From positions 3,534,001 through 3,598,000 of the forward strand of contig NZ_CP166850.1 of assembly GCF_041346945.1 (NCBI RefSeq): a stretch of 64,000 nucleotides of DNA, written 5' to 3'. Source of the DNA: Amycolatopsis sp. cg9 (GTDB taxonomy: Bacteria; Actinomycetota; Actinomycetes; Mycobacteriales; Pseudonocardiaceae). The translations under genes and the position numbers were made by a program. Positions 57,157-64,000 of this stretch are shown here, piece by piece (the stretch's first letter is position 1; each line of letters starts with the position of its first letter). The notes under the pieces are model-generated. The model was not told the origin of the DNA. It worked only from the letters and a program-made list of their open reading frames with translations, and made no database searches.

Positions 57157-58014
57157 GTGACTGAGCAGACCCGCTACGGCGACCAGATCGGCGTCGTCAC
57201 CGTGACGTACTTCTCCGGCGAAACCCTCGAGCGGTTCCTCGACACGCTCGAGAAGGCCACCGATCGCGACGTGCAGGTCGTCGTCGCCGACACCGTCTCC
57301 ACCGATGGTGCGCCTGAGAAGGCCGCAAAGCGCGCGAACGTGCACCTGCTCAGCATCGGCGAGAACGTCGGGTACGGGACCGGGTGCAACCGCGGGGTCG
57401 CCGAGCTGGACGACCGGTACGGGTGGATCGTCATCTCCAACCCGGACCTCGAATGGGAGCCCGGCTCCCTCGACACGCTGCTCGACGCCGCGAAGCGGTG
57501 GCCGCGCGGTGGGTCCTTCGGGCCGCTGATCCACGAGCTCGACGGGACCACCTACCCCTCCGCCCGGCTGCTGCCCTCCTTCGGGCGCGGGATCGGGCAC
57601 GCCGCGCTCGGGAAGGTCTGGCCGGGGAACCCCTGGACCAAGCAGTACCGGCAGGAGACCGGGACACCCGTCGAGCGCACGGCCGAGTGGCTGTCCGGGT
57701 CCTGCCTGCTGCTGCGCCGGGAGGCGTTCGAGTCGGTCGGGGGCTTCGATTCGCGGTACTTCATGTACTTCGAGGACGTCGACCTCGGGGACCGGCTCGG
57801 CAAGGCCGGCTGGCTCAACGTCTACGTGCCCTCGGCCGGCGTCATGCACCTCGGCGGGCACTCGACGTCGCAGGCGTCCAAGAAGATGCTCGCCGCGCAC
57901 CACGCGAGCGCGTACCAGTACCTCGCCGACCGGCACCCCGGGCTGCTCTGGAAGCCCGTGCTGGCCGCGACGAAGCTCGGGCTCGCGCTGCGGCTGAAGC
58001 TCGAAACCCGCTAG
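57157..58014 (+). CDS. wbbL: Rhamnosyltransferase WbbL (GT2)
   Basis: 285 residues. By strong resemblance to the mycobacterial enzyme it adds L-rhamnose from dTDP-rhamnose to decaprenyl-diphosphate-GlcNAc, making the linker between peptidoglycan and arabinogalactan. Motifs: IGVVTVTYFSGETLERFLDTL, NVGYGTGCNRGVAEL, WIVISNPDLEWEPGSL (donor DxD-like), FMYFEDVDLGDRLGKAGWLNVYVP. The N-terminal third is soluble and no membrane helix is seen. GTG at 57157, leaderless. manC lies downstream on the same strand, as in mycobacteria. RmlB/RmlD upstream make its donor. Confidence 0.92.
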   Translation: MTEQTRYGDQIGVVTVTYFSGETLERFLDTLEKATDRDVQVVVADTVSTDGAPEKAAKRANVHLLSIGENVGYGTGCNRGVAELDDRYGWIVISNPDLEWEPGSLDTLLDAAKRWPRGGSFGPLIHELDGTTYPSARLLPSFGRGIGHAALGKVWPGNPWTKQYRQETGTPVERTAEWLSGSCLLLRREAFESVGGFDSRYFMYFEDVDLGDRLGKAGWLNVYVPSAGVMHLGGHSTSQASKKMLAAHHASAYQYLADRHPGLLWKPVLAATKLGLALRLKLETR

Positions 58015-58463
58015 ATCCCGTCGAGCCGGCGGGACAGGTCGGACTTGCCGTTGGTCTGCGTGACCGTCGGCACCAGTCCGGTGTCCTCCGGGTCGGGCTC
58101 CTTCAGCGGGCTCGTGATCGGCTCGGCCTGGGGACGGCGCGCCAGCGGCGTGGGCATCGGCGTCGTCGGTGTCGGCGTGCTCAGCGGCGTCGTCTGCTGC
58201 GGGCGGCGGCCGCCCGGGACCTCCAGGCGGCGCGTCGGGGACGAGCCGGCCAGCGGGTGGTCGTTCTCCTCGATCAGCGACGCCGGCAGCTGCGTCGTCG
58301 TGTCGGGGTCCCGGCTCCGGTCGAGGCCGTCGATCGCCGCGCGCGGGATCTGCTGGGTGTTCGACGAGTCCATCGGTGACGTCGCGCTGTCGGGTGTCAC
58401 CACGAACACACCACGCGCCTGGGCTCGTGCGAGCAGGGCGTCCGCCCGATCGCGGGGGTCCAT
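58011..58463 (-). CDS. Conserved hypothetical protein, Pro/Thr-rich
   Basis: 150 residues, soluble, largely disordered after residue 45. The N-terminal DPRDRADALLARAQARGVFVVTPDSATSPMDSSNTQQIPR is ordered-looking and is the type of segment that is conserved among relatives. The remainder is Pro/Thr/Arg-rich (PLSTPTPTTPMPTPLARRP). No enzyme motif or transmembrane helix. ATG at 58461-58463 preceded by GGGAGGCCGAGGGG. Divergent from manC with a symmetric -10 in the gap; 3' end overlaps wbbL by 4 bp. Confidence 0.72.
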   Translation of the reverse strand: MDPRDRADALLARAQARGVFVVTPDSATSPMDSSNTQQIPRAAIDGLDRSRDPDTTTQLPASLIEENDHPLAGSSPTRRLEVPGGRRPQQTTPLSTPTPTTPMPTPLARRPQAEPITSPLKEPDPEDTGLVPTVTQTNGKSDLSRRLDGI

Positions 58464-58523
58464 CCCCTCGGCCTCCCGACTGACCCGGGGGCCCTCTGGG
58501 GAGGGGCCCGCCTGTTTCCTGTC

Positions 58524-58530
58524 TAGGGTA
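58524..58530. promoter_or_regulatory. Second symmetric -10 element (TAGGGTA)
   Basis: TAGGGT on the + strand and TACCCT on the minus strand overlap by 5 bp, in the gap between divergent manC and the Pro/Thr-rich gene. Confidence 0.4.
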
Positions 58531-58605
58531 GGCCCTCCGGGCGACCTCCGTCAGGGTTTCCCGCGGCTTGTCGCTCAGCGGTGCGTGATACAGGAGGAGA
58601 TTTCC

Positions 58606-59685
58606 GTGACGTCCGAGGTCGAGGTCGACGCCGTCGTGCTGGTCGGGGGCAAGGGCACCCGGCTGCGCCCGCTCACCCTTTCGGCGCCGAAGCCGATGCT
58701 CCCGACAGCCGGGACGCCCTACCTGAGTCACCTGTTCTCCCGCATCCGCGAGGCCGGGATCCGGCACGTCGTGCTGGGGACGAGCTACCGGGCGGAGGTG
58801 TTCGAGGAGTACTTCGGCGACGGCAAGTCGATCGGCCTCGACCTGGAGTACGTCGTCGAGGAGGAGCCGCTCGACACCGCGGGCGCCATCCGCAACGTCT
58901 ACGACAAGCTGCGCGCGGAGCACGTGATCGTCTTCAACGGCGACATCATCTCCGGCTCGGACCTCGGCGAGCAGCTGCGCGTGCACCGCGAGTCCGAGGC
59001 CGACGTCACCCTGCACCTGCAGCGCGTGCCGGACCCGAGCCGGTTCGGCTCGGTGCCCACCGACGAGACCGGCCGGGTGCAGGCGTTCCTCGAGAAGACG
59101 CCGAACCCGCCGACCGACCAGATCAACGCCGGCTGCTACGTCTTCCGCCGTCCGGTGATCGAGGCCATCCCGACCGGCCGCCGGGTGTCGGTCGAGCGCG
59201 AGACGTTCCCGCAGCTGCTGGAGCAGGGCGCGCACGTCCACGGCTTCGTCGACGCGTCCTACTGGCTGGACGTCGGCACGCCGGAAGCGTTCGTCCGCGG
59301 CTCGGCGGACCTCGTGCGGGGCGTCGCGCCGACGTCGGCGCTGCCCGGCCGGCCCGGCGAATTCCTGGTCCTCGACGGCGCTTCGGTGGCCGAGGACGCC
59401 CAGCTCTCCGGTGGTTCGACCATCGGCGGCGGCGCGGTGGTCGGCTCGGGCGCGAAGATCGACGGCTCGGTCCTGTTCGACGGCGCGGCCGTTTCCGAAG
59501 GCGCCGTCGTCGAGCGCTCGGTGCTCGGGCACGGCGCGCGCGTCGGAGCCGGCGCGGTCCTGCGCGGGGTCGTCCTGGGCGACGGCGTGTCCGTCGGCGC
59601 CGGCTGCGAGCTGCTGGAAGGCGCCCGCGTCTGGCCCGACACGGTGCTGCCCGACGGCGCGATCCGCTTCTCGAGCGACGCGTAG
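58606..59685 (+). CDS. manC: Mannose-1-phosphate guanylyltransferase
   Basis: 359-residue nucleotidyltransferase that makes GDP-mannose for the mannosyltransferases. N-terminal VDAVVLVGGKGTRLRPLTLSAPKPMLPTAGTPYLSHL is the G(x)GxRL pyrophosphorylase signature. HVIVFNGDIISGSDL and GCYVFRRPVIEAIP follow, and a C-terminal left-handed beta-helix is marked by hexapeptide repeats (GGSTIGGGAVVGSGAKIDGSVLFDGAAVSEGAVV). The length and order match the mycobacterial ManB/ManC type beside wbbL; a glucose-1-phosphate thymidylyltransferase is less likely. GTG 58606 with AGGAGGAG at ideal distance. Confidence 0.88.
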   Translation: MTSEVEVDAVVLVGGKGTRLRPLTLSAPKPMLPTAGTPYLSHLFSRIREAGIRHVVLGTSYRAEVFEEYFGDGKSIGLDLEYVVEEEPLDTAGAIRNVYDKLRAEHVIVFNGDIISGSDLGEQLRVHRESEADVTLHLQRVPDPSRFGSVPTDETGRVQAFLEKTPNPPTDQINAGCYVFRRPVIEAIPTGRRVSVERETFPQLLEQGAHVHGFVDASYWLDVGTPEAFVRGSADLVRGVAPTSALPGRPGEFLVLDGASVAEDAQLSGGSTIGGGAVVGSGAKIDGSVLFDGAAVSEGAVVERSVLGHGARVGAGAVLRGVVLGDGVSVGAGCELLEGARVWPDTVLPDGAIRFSSDA

Positions 59686-59688
59686 CCG

Positions 59689-60585
59689 ATGTTCTGGCGC
59701 CCCGCGTTCGAGGTCGACCTGGGCCGGGTCCTGGGTCCGCTGAAGCGCGGCCGCGGGTCGCTGAACATCCTCACCGACGAGCGCGGGATCACCTGGCTCG
59801 CTTCGAACACCCCGGACGGCCCGGGCACGCTCGCGCTGCGCCGGCTCGCCGACGGCCGCGTCGAGGCGGCGGCCTGGGGGGACGGGGCGGACCGGCTGCT
59901 CACCGGCGTCCCGGCGTTGCTGGGGGCGAACGACGACGACACCGGCTTCGTCGCGCACCACGACGTCGTCGCGCGCGCCCGCCGGGCGAACCCCGGCCTG
60001 CGGCTGGGTGCGACGGGTGTGGTGTGGGACTGGCTGGTGCTCGCGGTGCTGGAGCAGAAGGTCGCCGGCAAGGAGGCGATCCGGTCGTGGGCCGAGCTGT
60101 GCCGCCGGTTCGGCGCGCCGGCACCCGGGCCCGGGCCGGAGCGCCTGCGCGTGCCGCCGACGCCGGTGGCGCTGCGGTCGCTGCCGGACTGGCACTGGCA
60201 CCGCGCGGGCGTCGACATCAAGCGCCGGACGGCGCTGCTCAACGCCGCTCGCGTGGCCCCGCACCTGGAGCGGGCCGTGGACCTGCGCGGGCTCGAGGGA
60301 CGGCACTGGCTGCGCCAGGTCCCGGGCATCGGCGTCTGGACGGCCGCGGAGATCGCCCAGCGCGCCTGGGGCGACCCGGACGCGGTGAGCTTCGGCGACT
60401 ACAACATCCCGTCGATGGTCGGGCACGCCTTGGCGGGCACGAAGACGGACGACGCGGGGATGGCGGAGCTGCTGGCGCCGTACGCCCCGCAGCGGCAGCG
60501 GGCGGTCCGGTACCTGGAGGCGGCCGGGCACACGCGCCCGCGGTTCGGCCCGCGCATCGAACTGCGCGACTACCGCGCCATGTGA
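59689..60585 (+). CDS. DNA-3-methyladenine glycosylase-like protein (AlkA/HhH-GPD)
   Basis: 298 residues. The C-terminal half is a helix-hairpin-helix GPD domain: WLRQVPGIGVWTAAEIAQRAW is the hairpin, and PDAVSFGDYNIPSMVGHALAG includes the catalytic Asp. The N-terminal 110 residues resemble the AlkA front domain. It would excise alkylated or other damaged bases from DNA. ATG at 59689, 3 bp after manC, so it is in the same operon although functionally unrelated; this neighbour is conserved near wbbL-manC-fbi genes in relatives. Confidence 0.88.
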   Translation: MFWRPAFEVDLGRVLGPLKRGRGSLNILTDERGITWLASNTPDGPGTLALRRLADGRVEAAAWGDGADRLLTGVPALLGANDDDTGFVAHHDVVARARRANPGLRLGATGVVWDWLVLAVLEQKVAGKEAIRSWAELCRRFGAPAPGPGPERLRVPPTPVALRSLPDWHWHRAGVDIKRRTALLNAARVAPHLERAVDLRGLEGRHWLRQVPGIGVWTAAEIAQRAWGDPDAVSFGDYNIPSMVGHALAGTKTDDAGMAELLAPYAPQRQRAVRYLEAAGHTRPRFGPRIELRDYRAM

Positions 60586-60661
60586 GGTCCCGGGGACGCC
60601 GTGCAGGTGCCCCTCATGGACTTGACCGAGCCGTGCCCGCGCGGTTTGCCGGCGTGGCGTG

Positions 60662-60721
60662 GGACGTCATGAACGGGTCGTTCATGACGTCCGGCGCGGT
60701 GAAAGGGTCGTTCATGACGTC
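60662..60721. terminator. Hairpin with duplicated right arm between convergent genes
   Basis: Left arm 60662-60675 and right arm 60679-60692 form a 14-bp perfect stem with a 3-nt loop (GGACGTCATGAACG / CGTTCATGACGTCC). A second copy of the right arm (60705-60720, GGGTCGTTCATGACGT) can compete for pairing. Likely a bidirectional terminator or dispersed palindrome. Confidence 0.6.
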
Positions 60722-60732
60722 GGGCGACCCGG

Positions 60733-61014
60733 TCACCTCGTGGCGGCCGGCTGCTGCGGCGGCGGGGGGTAGCCGCCCGGCGGGGGCGGGTACGGGGGCT
60801 GCTGGCCCGGGTAGGGCGGCTGGGGCGGGTAGCCCGGGGGCTGCTGGCCGGGGTACGGGGGCTGCGGCGGGTAGCCCGGCTGCTGGTAGCCCGGGTACTG
60901 CGGCGGGTACGGCGGCTGCTTGGGCTTGCTCGAGTTGACGATCAGCAGCACCACCCCGACGATGCCCGCGAGCACCACCACGATGATCAGCAGCATCAGC
61001 ACGCTCACCATCAA
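60733..61014 (-). CDS. Small membrane protein with Pro/Tyr/Gly-rich tail
   Basis: 93 residues. One N-terminal membrane helix (VSVLMLLIIVVVLAGIVGVVLLIV), then SSKPKQ and a tail built of PPQPPYPGQQPPGY-like repeats. No recognised domain; the tail would be on one side of the membrane and probably disordered or self-associating. ATG at 61012-61014 overlaps the GntR gene stop by 4 bp (ATGA), so it is the last gene of a three-gene operon. Confidence 0.8.
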   Translation of the reverse strand: MMVSVLMLLIIVVVLAGIVGVVLLIVNSSKPKQPPYPPQYPGYQQPGYPPQPPYPGQQPPGYPPQPPYPGQQPPYPPPPGGYPPPPQQPAATR

Positions 61015-61376
61015 CCGTTCCCCTCGTCGAGTGCGGCGCGGACGATCGACAGCGCCTCGGCGGAATCGAGGCCCAGCTTACGAGTGATCTTCGCGTACTC
61101 CGCCGCGGCCTCCTGGGCGCGGCGGCGGCTCTGGTCACCCGACGCCGCGACGAAGCTGCCCGCGCGGCCGCGCGTCTCGATCAGGCCCGCTTCCTCCAGC
61201 TCGCGGTAGGCCCGCGCGACCGTGTTCGGGGCGATGCCCAGGTCGGCCGCGAGCTGCCGGACCGTCGGCAGTTTCGTGCCGACGGCCAGGCTCCGGTCGT
61301 TGATCCGCGCCGCGAGCCCGGACCGGACCTGCTCGAAGGGCGGCACCGCCGAGCCGCTGTCGAAGGGGACGATCAC
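61011..61376 (-). CDS. GntR-family regulator (YtrA-like)
   Basis: 121 residues. The winged-helix domain is at the N-terminus: VPPFEQVRSGLAARINDRSLAVGTKLPTVRQLAADLGIAPNTVARAYRELEEAGLIETRGRAGSFVA. A short helical tail follows instead of a large effector domain, as in the YtrA subgroup that usually controls membrane-transport genes. GTG at 61374-61376 overlaps the upstream membrane-protein gene (GTGA); the downstream gene overlaps too. It is expected to control its own operon. Confidence 0.9.
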   Translation of the reverse strand: MIVPFDSGSAVPPFEQVRSGLAARINDRSLAVGTKLPTVRQLAADLGIAPNTVARAYRELEEAGLIETRGRAGSFVAASGDQSRRRAQEAAAEYAKITRKLGLDSAEALSIVRAALDEGNG

Positions 61377-61870
61377 CAGCTCTGCGGCCCCGCACCCGGG
61401 CCCGGCAGCTGCTGCTGCGGGAACGACGGCCCCTGCGGCGCGTACTGCTGCGGCGCGGGCGGGTACCCCGGCTGCTGCGGGAACCCCTGCTGCGGCGAAG
61501 GCGGGTAACCGGGCTGCTGCGGGAATCCCTGCGACGGCGGCGCGAACCCCGGCGGCGGCGGACCCGCCTGCCCCGGGGCGAACCCGGGCTGCGGCGCGGA
61601 ACCCGCCGGTGCGAACCCCTGCTGCTGCGGCGCAAACCCTTGTTGCTGCGGTGGGAACCCTTGCTGCTGCGGGAAGTTCGGGTTCGGCGGGAACTGCCCG
61701 CCGTTCTTCATCGCCTCTTCCCGGCGCATCTTCGACACCCGGACGATCACCGCGACGATGAACACGATGACGCCCAGGATGATCAAGCCGAGCACGATGT
61801 ACCCGAACACGCCGGTGTCGCCGCCACTGCCGGAGTGGTAGTGCACCCGCTCGGGGAACTGCGTAGCCAT
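61373..61870 (-). CDS. Membrane protein with Gln/Pro/Gly/Phe-rich tail
   Basis: 165 residues. After about 20 residues comes one membrane helix (FGYIVLGLIILGVIVFIVAVIV), a basic stop-transfer segment (RVSKMRREEAMKNG) and a 110-residue low-complexity tail with PQQQGF-type repeats and QGFPQQPGYPP repeats. By the positive-inside rule the tail is cytoplasmic. The tail resembles prion-like, self-associating sequences. ATG at 61868-61870 with GGGAGGGACCAC upstream. First gene of the operon with the GntR regulator and the second tailed membrane protein. Confidence 0.82.
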   Translation of the reverse strand: MATQFPERVHYHSGSGGDTGVFGYIVLGLIILGVIVFIVAVIVRVSKMRREEAMKNGGQFPPNPNFPQQQGFPPQQQGFAPQQQGFAPAGSAPQPGFAPGQAGPPPPGFAPPSQGFPQQPGYPPSPQQGFPQQPGYPPAPQQYAPQGPSFPQQQLPGPGAGPQSW

Positions 61871-61897
61871 GTGGTCCCTCCCTGTCCGCGATCCAGG

Positions 61898-62443
61898 CTA
61901 GTGCCCGGCACCGACAGGAATGGCCGCTTTCACCAGATCGGCGAGATCTTCCGACCCCGCGGGAAGCGCGTCCGCCGGCCACCACCGCAGGTCGTCGGAT
62001 TCGCTGCTCCGCACCGGCGAAGCGCCCGGCGGGGCGTGCACCGCGAACCGGACGTCGAAGTGCCGCGTCGGCACGCCGAGCGAGCACGTGATCGGGTGGA
62101 CGTCCAGGTGCACCGGCTCGGCGGAGATCCGCAGCCCCTCGATGCCCGACTCCTCGGTGGCCTCCCGCAGCGCGGCACCGGCCAGCGACGTGTCCGACGG
62201 CTCGCAGTGCCCGCCGAGCTGCAGCCAGCGGCCGACGCGCGGGTGCAGCGTGAGCAGCACCCGCGTGCCGGTGTGGTCCAGCAGCACCGCCGACGCCGTG
62301 AGGTGCCCGGCCGCGCACGAGCGTTGACAGCTGTCCTCTCGCGCCGCCAGGAAGCCGAGGAACGCCTGCCGCAGGGATTCCTGCGAAGGCTCAGCCGGCC
62401 GCCACGAATCCAGCGTCTCGACGGCGTTCGCGTGCAGGGTCAC
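61898..62443 (-). CDS. NUDIX hydrolase
   Basis: 181 residues. Nudix box [27 protein letters not shown] (about residues 75-101; G-x5-E-x7-REUxEExGU pattern nearly complete, with a one-residue offset). The preceding [27 protein letters not shown] is the usual entry strand. It hydrolyses a nucleoside diphosphate linked to an unknown moiety. GTG at 62441-62443 overlaps the fbiB stop. Its conserved place after fbiB suggests a role in F420 or nucleotide housekeeping, but this is inference. Confidence 0.88.
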   Translation of the reverse strand: MTLHANAVETLDSWRPAEPSQESLRQAFLGFLAAREDSCQRSCAAGHLTASAVLLDHTGTRVLLTLHPRVGRWLQLGGHCEPSDTSLAGAALREATEESGIEGLRISAEPVHLDVHPITCSLGVPTRHFDVRFAVHAPPGASPVRSSESDDLRWWPADALPAGSEDLADLVKAAIPVGAGH

Positions 62444-63777
62444 AGCTCCAGCAACCCTTCGCCCGGCGAAACTTCCCCGCGCGGGGGCGGCGAGTCCAGC
62501 GGGACGCCGATCGCGACCGAGCCCAGCGGCTGCCAGCGGTCGTCGAGGCCGAGGACGTCGCGGACGAGGTCCGCGGCGAAGATCGTCGACCCGATCCAGC
62601 ACGAGCCGAGCCCTTCGGCGGCCAGCGCGACCAGCAGGCCCTGCACCGCGGCGCCGCCGGCCACGGTGAACATCGTCTTCTCGCAGTCGTTGCGGCGGTC
62701 GTCGCGGTAGGTGTGGGCGCCGTCCGGCACCAGGAACGGGATGACGACTTCCGGCGCCCGGTACAGGATGTCGCCGCGGCTGAGCCGCTTCGCGATCTGC
62801 TCCTCGGTGAACTCGTCGCCGGCCAGGTCGGCCCGCCACGATTCGCGCATGGCGTCGAGCAGCTTCTTGCGCGTTCCGCCGTCGCGCAGCCAGGCGAACC
62901 GCACCGGGTGCGTGTGGTGCGGCGCGGGCGCGGTCAGCGCCGACCCCACCGCGCGCCGGATCGCCGCGGGATCCACCGGCTCGTCGGCGAACTGCCGCAC
63001 CGACCGCCGCGCCGGGACGGCTTCGCGGCGCCCCTGCGCGATGGCTTCGTTGGTGCCCAGCCGGAAGAGGTCCTCCGCCAGGGGCCGGATCAGGTTCCGC
63101 GCGGTCGAGCCGTCGTCGACGAGGTCCAGCCCGCGCACGACCGCGACCGGCGTCCCGCCCAGCTTGCCCTTGACCAGGTCGGCGGCCGCGGCCAGCTCGT
63201 CGGCCACGGCGACCTCGGTCACGGCGAGCTCGTTGCCCTGCCCGTCGATCTGCCCGCGGTAGGCGTGCAGCACGCGCAGCCCGGACGCGCCGATCGCGTT
63301 GTCGGTCTGCCCGACGCGCCAGGCGCGGCCCATCGTGTCGGTGACGACGACGGCGACCTCCACGCCGAGCCGTTCCCGCAGGCCGTTGCGCAGCGCCAGC
63401 GCGGAGGCGTCGGGATCGGCGGGCAGCAGCGCGACCTCGTCACCGGCGACGTTGGACGCGTCGATCCCGGACGCGGCCTGCACGATGCCCAGCGGGTTCT
63501 CGGTGATCACCGTGCGCGCGATCCGCGCGACCACCCGGACGGCTTCCTGCTCGACGAGCTTGCGGCGCTCGGCGTCGCGGGCCTCCGGGTCGGTGGGCAC
63601 GCGGACGAGCCTGCCCTCGGCCTTGGAGACGATCTTGCTGGTCACGACCAGGACGTCGCCCGAGCGCAGCCACGGCGCGGCCGCCACGATCGCGCCGGTC
63701 AGGTCGTCGCCCGGCCGGAACTCCGGCAGCCCGGGGACGGGCAGGATCTCCAGCTTCGGCGAAGCGTGGTCACTCAA
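62440..63777 (-). CDS. fbiB: Bifunctional F420 biosynthesis protein FbiB
   Basis: 445 residues. The N-terminal CofE domain (about 1-245) is gamma-glutamyl ligase: [62 protein letters not shown]. The C-terminal FMN domain (about 255-445) is nitroreductase-like: [47 protein letters not shown]. It reduces dehydro-F420-0 and adds glutamates to F420. Start is TTG at 63775-63777 with GGAG six bases upstream, overlapping the fbiA stop by 8 bp. Followed by the NUDIX gene with 4-bp overlap. Confidence 0.93.
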   Translation of the reverse strand: MSDHASPKLEILPVPGLPEFRPGDDLTGAIVAAAPWLRSGDVLVVTSKIVSKAEGRLVRVPTDPEARDAERRKLVEQEAVRVVARIARTVITENPLGIVQAASGIDASNVAGDEVALLPADPDASALALRNGLRERLGVEVAVVVTDTMGRAWRVGQTDNAIGASGLRVLHAYRGQIDGQGNELAVTEVAVADELAAAADLVKGKLGGTPVAVVRGLDLVDDGSTARNLIRPLAEDLFRLGTNEAIAQGRREAVPARRSVRQFADEPVDPAAIRRAVGSALTAPAPHHTHPVRFAWLRDGGTRKKLLDAMRESWRADLAGDEFTEEQIAKRLSRGDILYRAPEVVIPFLVPDGAHTYRDDRRNDCEKTMFTVAGGAAVQGLLVALAAEGLGSCWIGSTIFAADLVRDVLGLDDRWQPLGSVAIGVPLDSPPPRGEVSPGEGLLEL

Positions 63778-64000
63778 CAGGGGCTCCAGCGAGTTCGAGC
63801 GCGGCGCGGGCCATCGCCGCGGTCGCGTCCACATCGGACATCAGCAGCGGGACGTCGCGGACGGTCACGCCCGGCACGTCGGCCGTCTCGCCCTCGGCGA
63901 TCAGCCAGCCGTCGAGCACCCCGCCGTCCCGGCGAGAGCCGTAGTGGCGGCCGACCGCCTCGGCCGAGGTCTCGACGCCGATCGCGGTCAGGCACGCGTC
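63770..64000 (-). CDS. fbiA: 2-phospho-L-lactate transferase FbiA (5' end beyond window)
   Basis: Only the last 76 residues are visible, open to the right edge: [19 protein letters not shown], then [19 protein letters not shown] and [21 protein letters not shown]. These match the C-terminus of CofD/FbiA, which joins the phosphoenolpyruvyl or lactyl group to Fo in F420 synthesis. The stop at 63770-63772 lies inside fbiB (8-bp overlap). Confidence 0.88.
   Translation of the reverse strand, partial: DACLTAIGVETSAEAVGRHYGSRRDGGVLDGWLIAEGETADVPGVTVRDVPLLMSDVDATAAMARAALELAGAPVE

Noticed and set aside
1..64000. tRNA, rRNA, CRISPR arrays, insertion sequences, prophage or integrase genes
   Set aside because: None seen on either strand: no tRNA-like folds ending in a TpsiC-type GGTTCGAnTCC, no spaced direct repeats, no transposase or integrase proteins.

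Overview
The window is about 72 percent GC, packed with genes on both strands, rich in GTG starts, and has no RNA genes, insertion sequences or CRISPR arrays that I can see. The gene set points to a Pseudonocardiaceae actinomycete, most likely Amycolatopsis or a close relative. It includes F420 biosynthesis (fbiA/fbiB), rhamnosyl and mannosyl cell-wall glycosyltransferases, two LytR-CpsA-Psr (LCP) ligases, a TIGR03089 protein, an ECF41-like sigma factor and a TNT-domain protein. The order wbbL - manC - glycosylase - fbiB - fbiA follows the arrangement known from mycobacteria and relatives.

Layout. 1-10.9 kb is a patchwork of small regulator-plus-enzyme modules: HxlR with an imine-reductase-like enzyme and an SDR; a GlxA-type regulator with a quinone reductase; LysR with a SnoaL-like protein; a methyltransferase-TetR operon; and an ECF sigma factor with an old-yellow-enzyme homologue. 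It includes a G-rich non-coding island at 6103-6574. 10.9-24.2 kb holds two complete two-component systems, two stand-alone LuxR-type regulators, an NlpC/P60 protein, birA, HMG-CoA lyase, a TNT-domain protein with a small partner, hisN and an MFS exporter. 24.4-28.8 kb carries an operon headed by an ECF sigma factor fused to a zinc-finger anti-sigma, membrane and exported domain, followed by two gtrA paralogues and divergent from a degenerate GGDEF protein. 28.8-36.1 kb has two GT87 mannosyltransferases, purK-purE, an acyl-CoA ligase and an acyl-CoA dehydrogenase. 36.3-43.2 kb contains a secreted lipase, hypothetical proteins, a TetM/Otr(A)-type ribosomal protection protein and a TIGR03089 protein.

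43.3-59.7 kb is a cell-envelope polysaccharide locus: two LCP ligases, rmlB, rmlD, a Wzt-like ATPase, five glycosyltransferases before a DUF3800-like gene, then wbbL and manC. The parts fit together as sugar-nucleotide supply (RmlB/RmlD, ManC), assembly on a lipid carrier (WbbL and the other transferases), export (Wzt, whose permease is not here) and attachment to peptidoglycan (LCP). 59.7-64.0 kb has an AlkA-like glycosylase, a GntR operon with two low-complexity membrane proteins, and NUDIX-fbiB-fbiA, with fbiA cut by the right edge.

Regulatory architecture is a main feature. Sixteen genes have an nAnnnT hexamer 6-7 bp before the start codon, which implies leaderless mRNAs. One pair of divergent glycosyltransferase genes is separated by only 18 bp and appears to share a single symmetric -10 element. 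Several clear palindromic operators sit beside regulators, and the ribosomal protection gene has an upstream leader ORF whose ribosome-binding site is in an inverted repeat. All functional calls come from reading the sequence; no searches were run.
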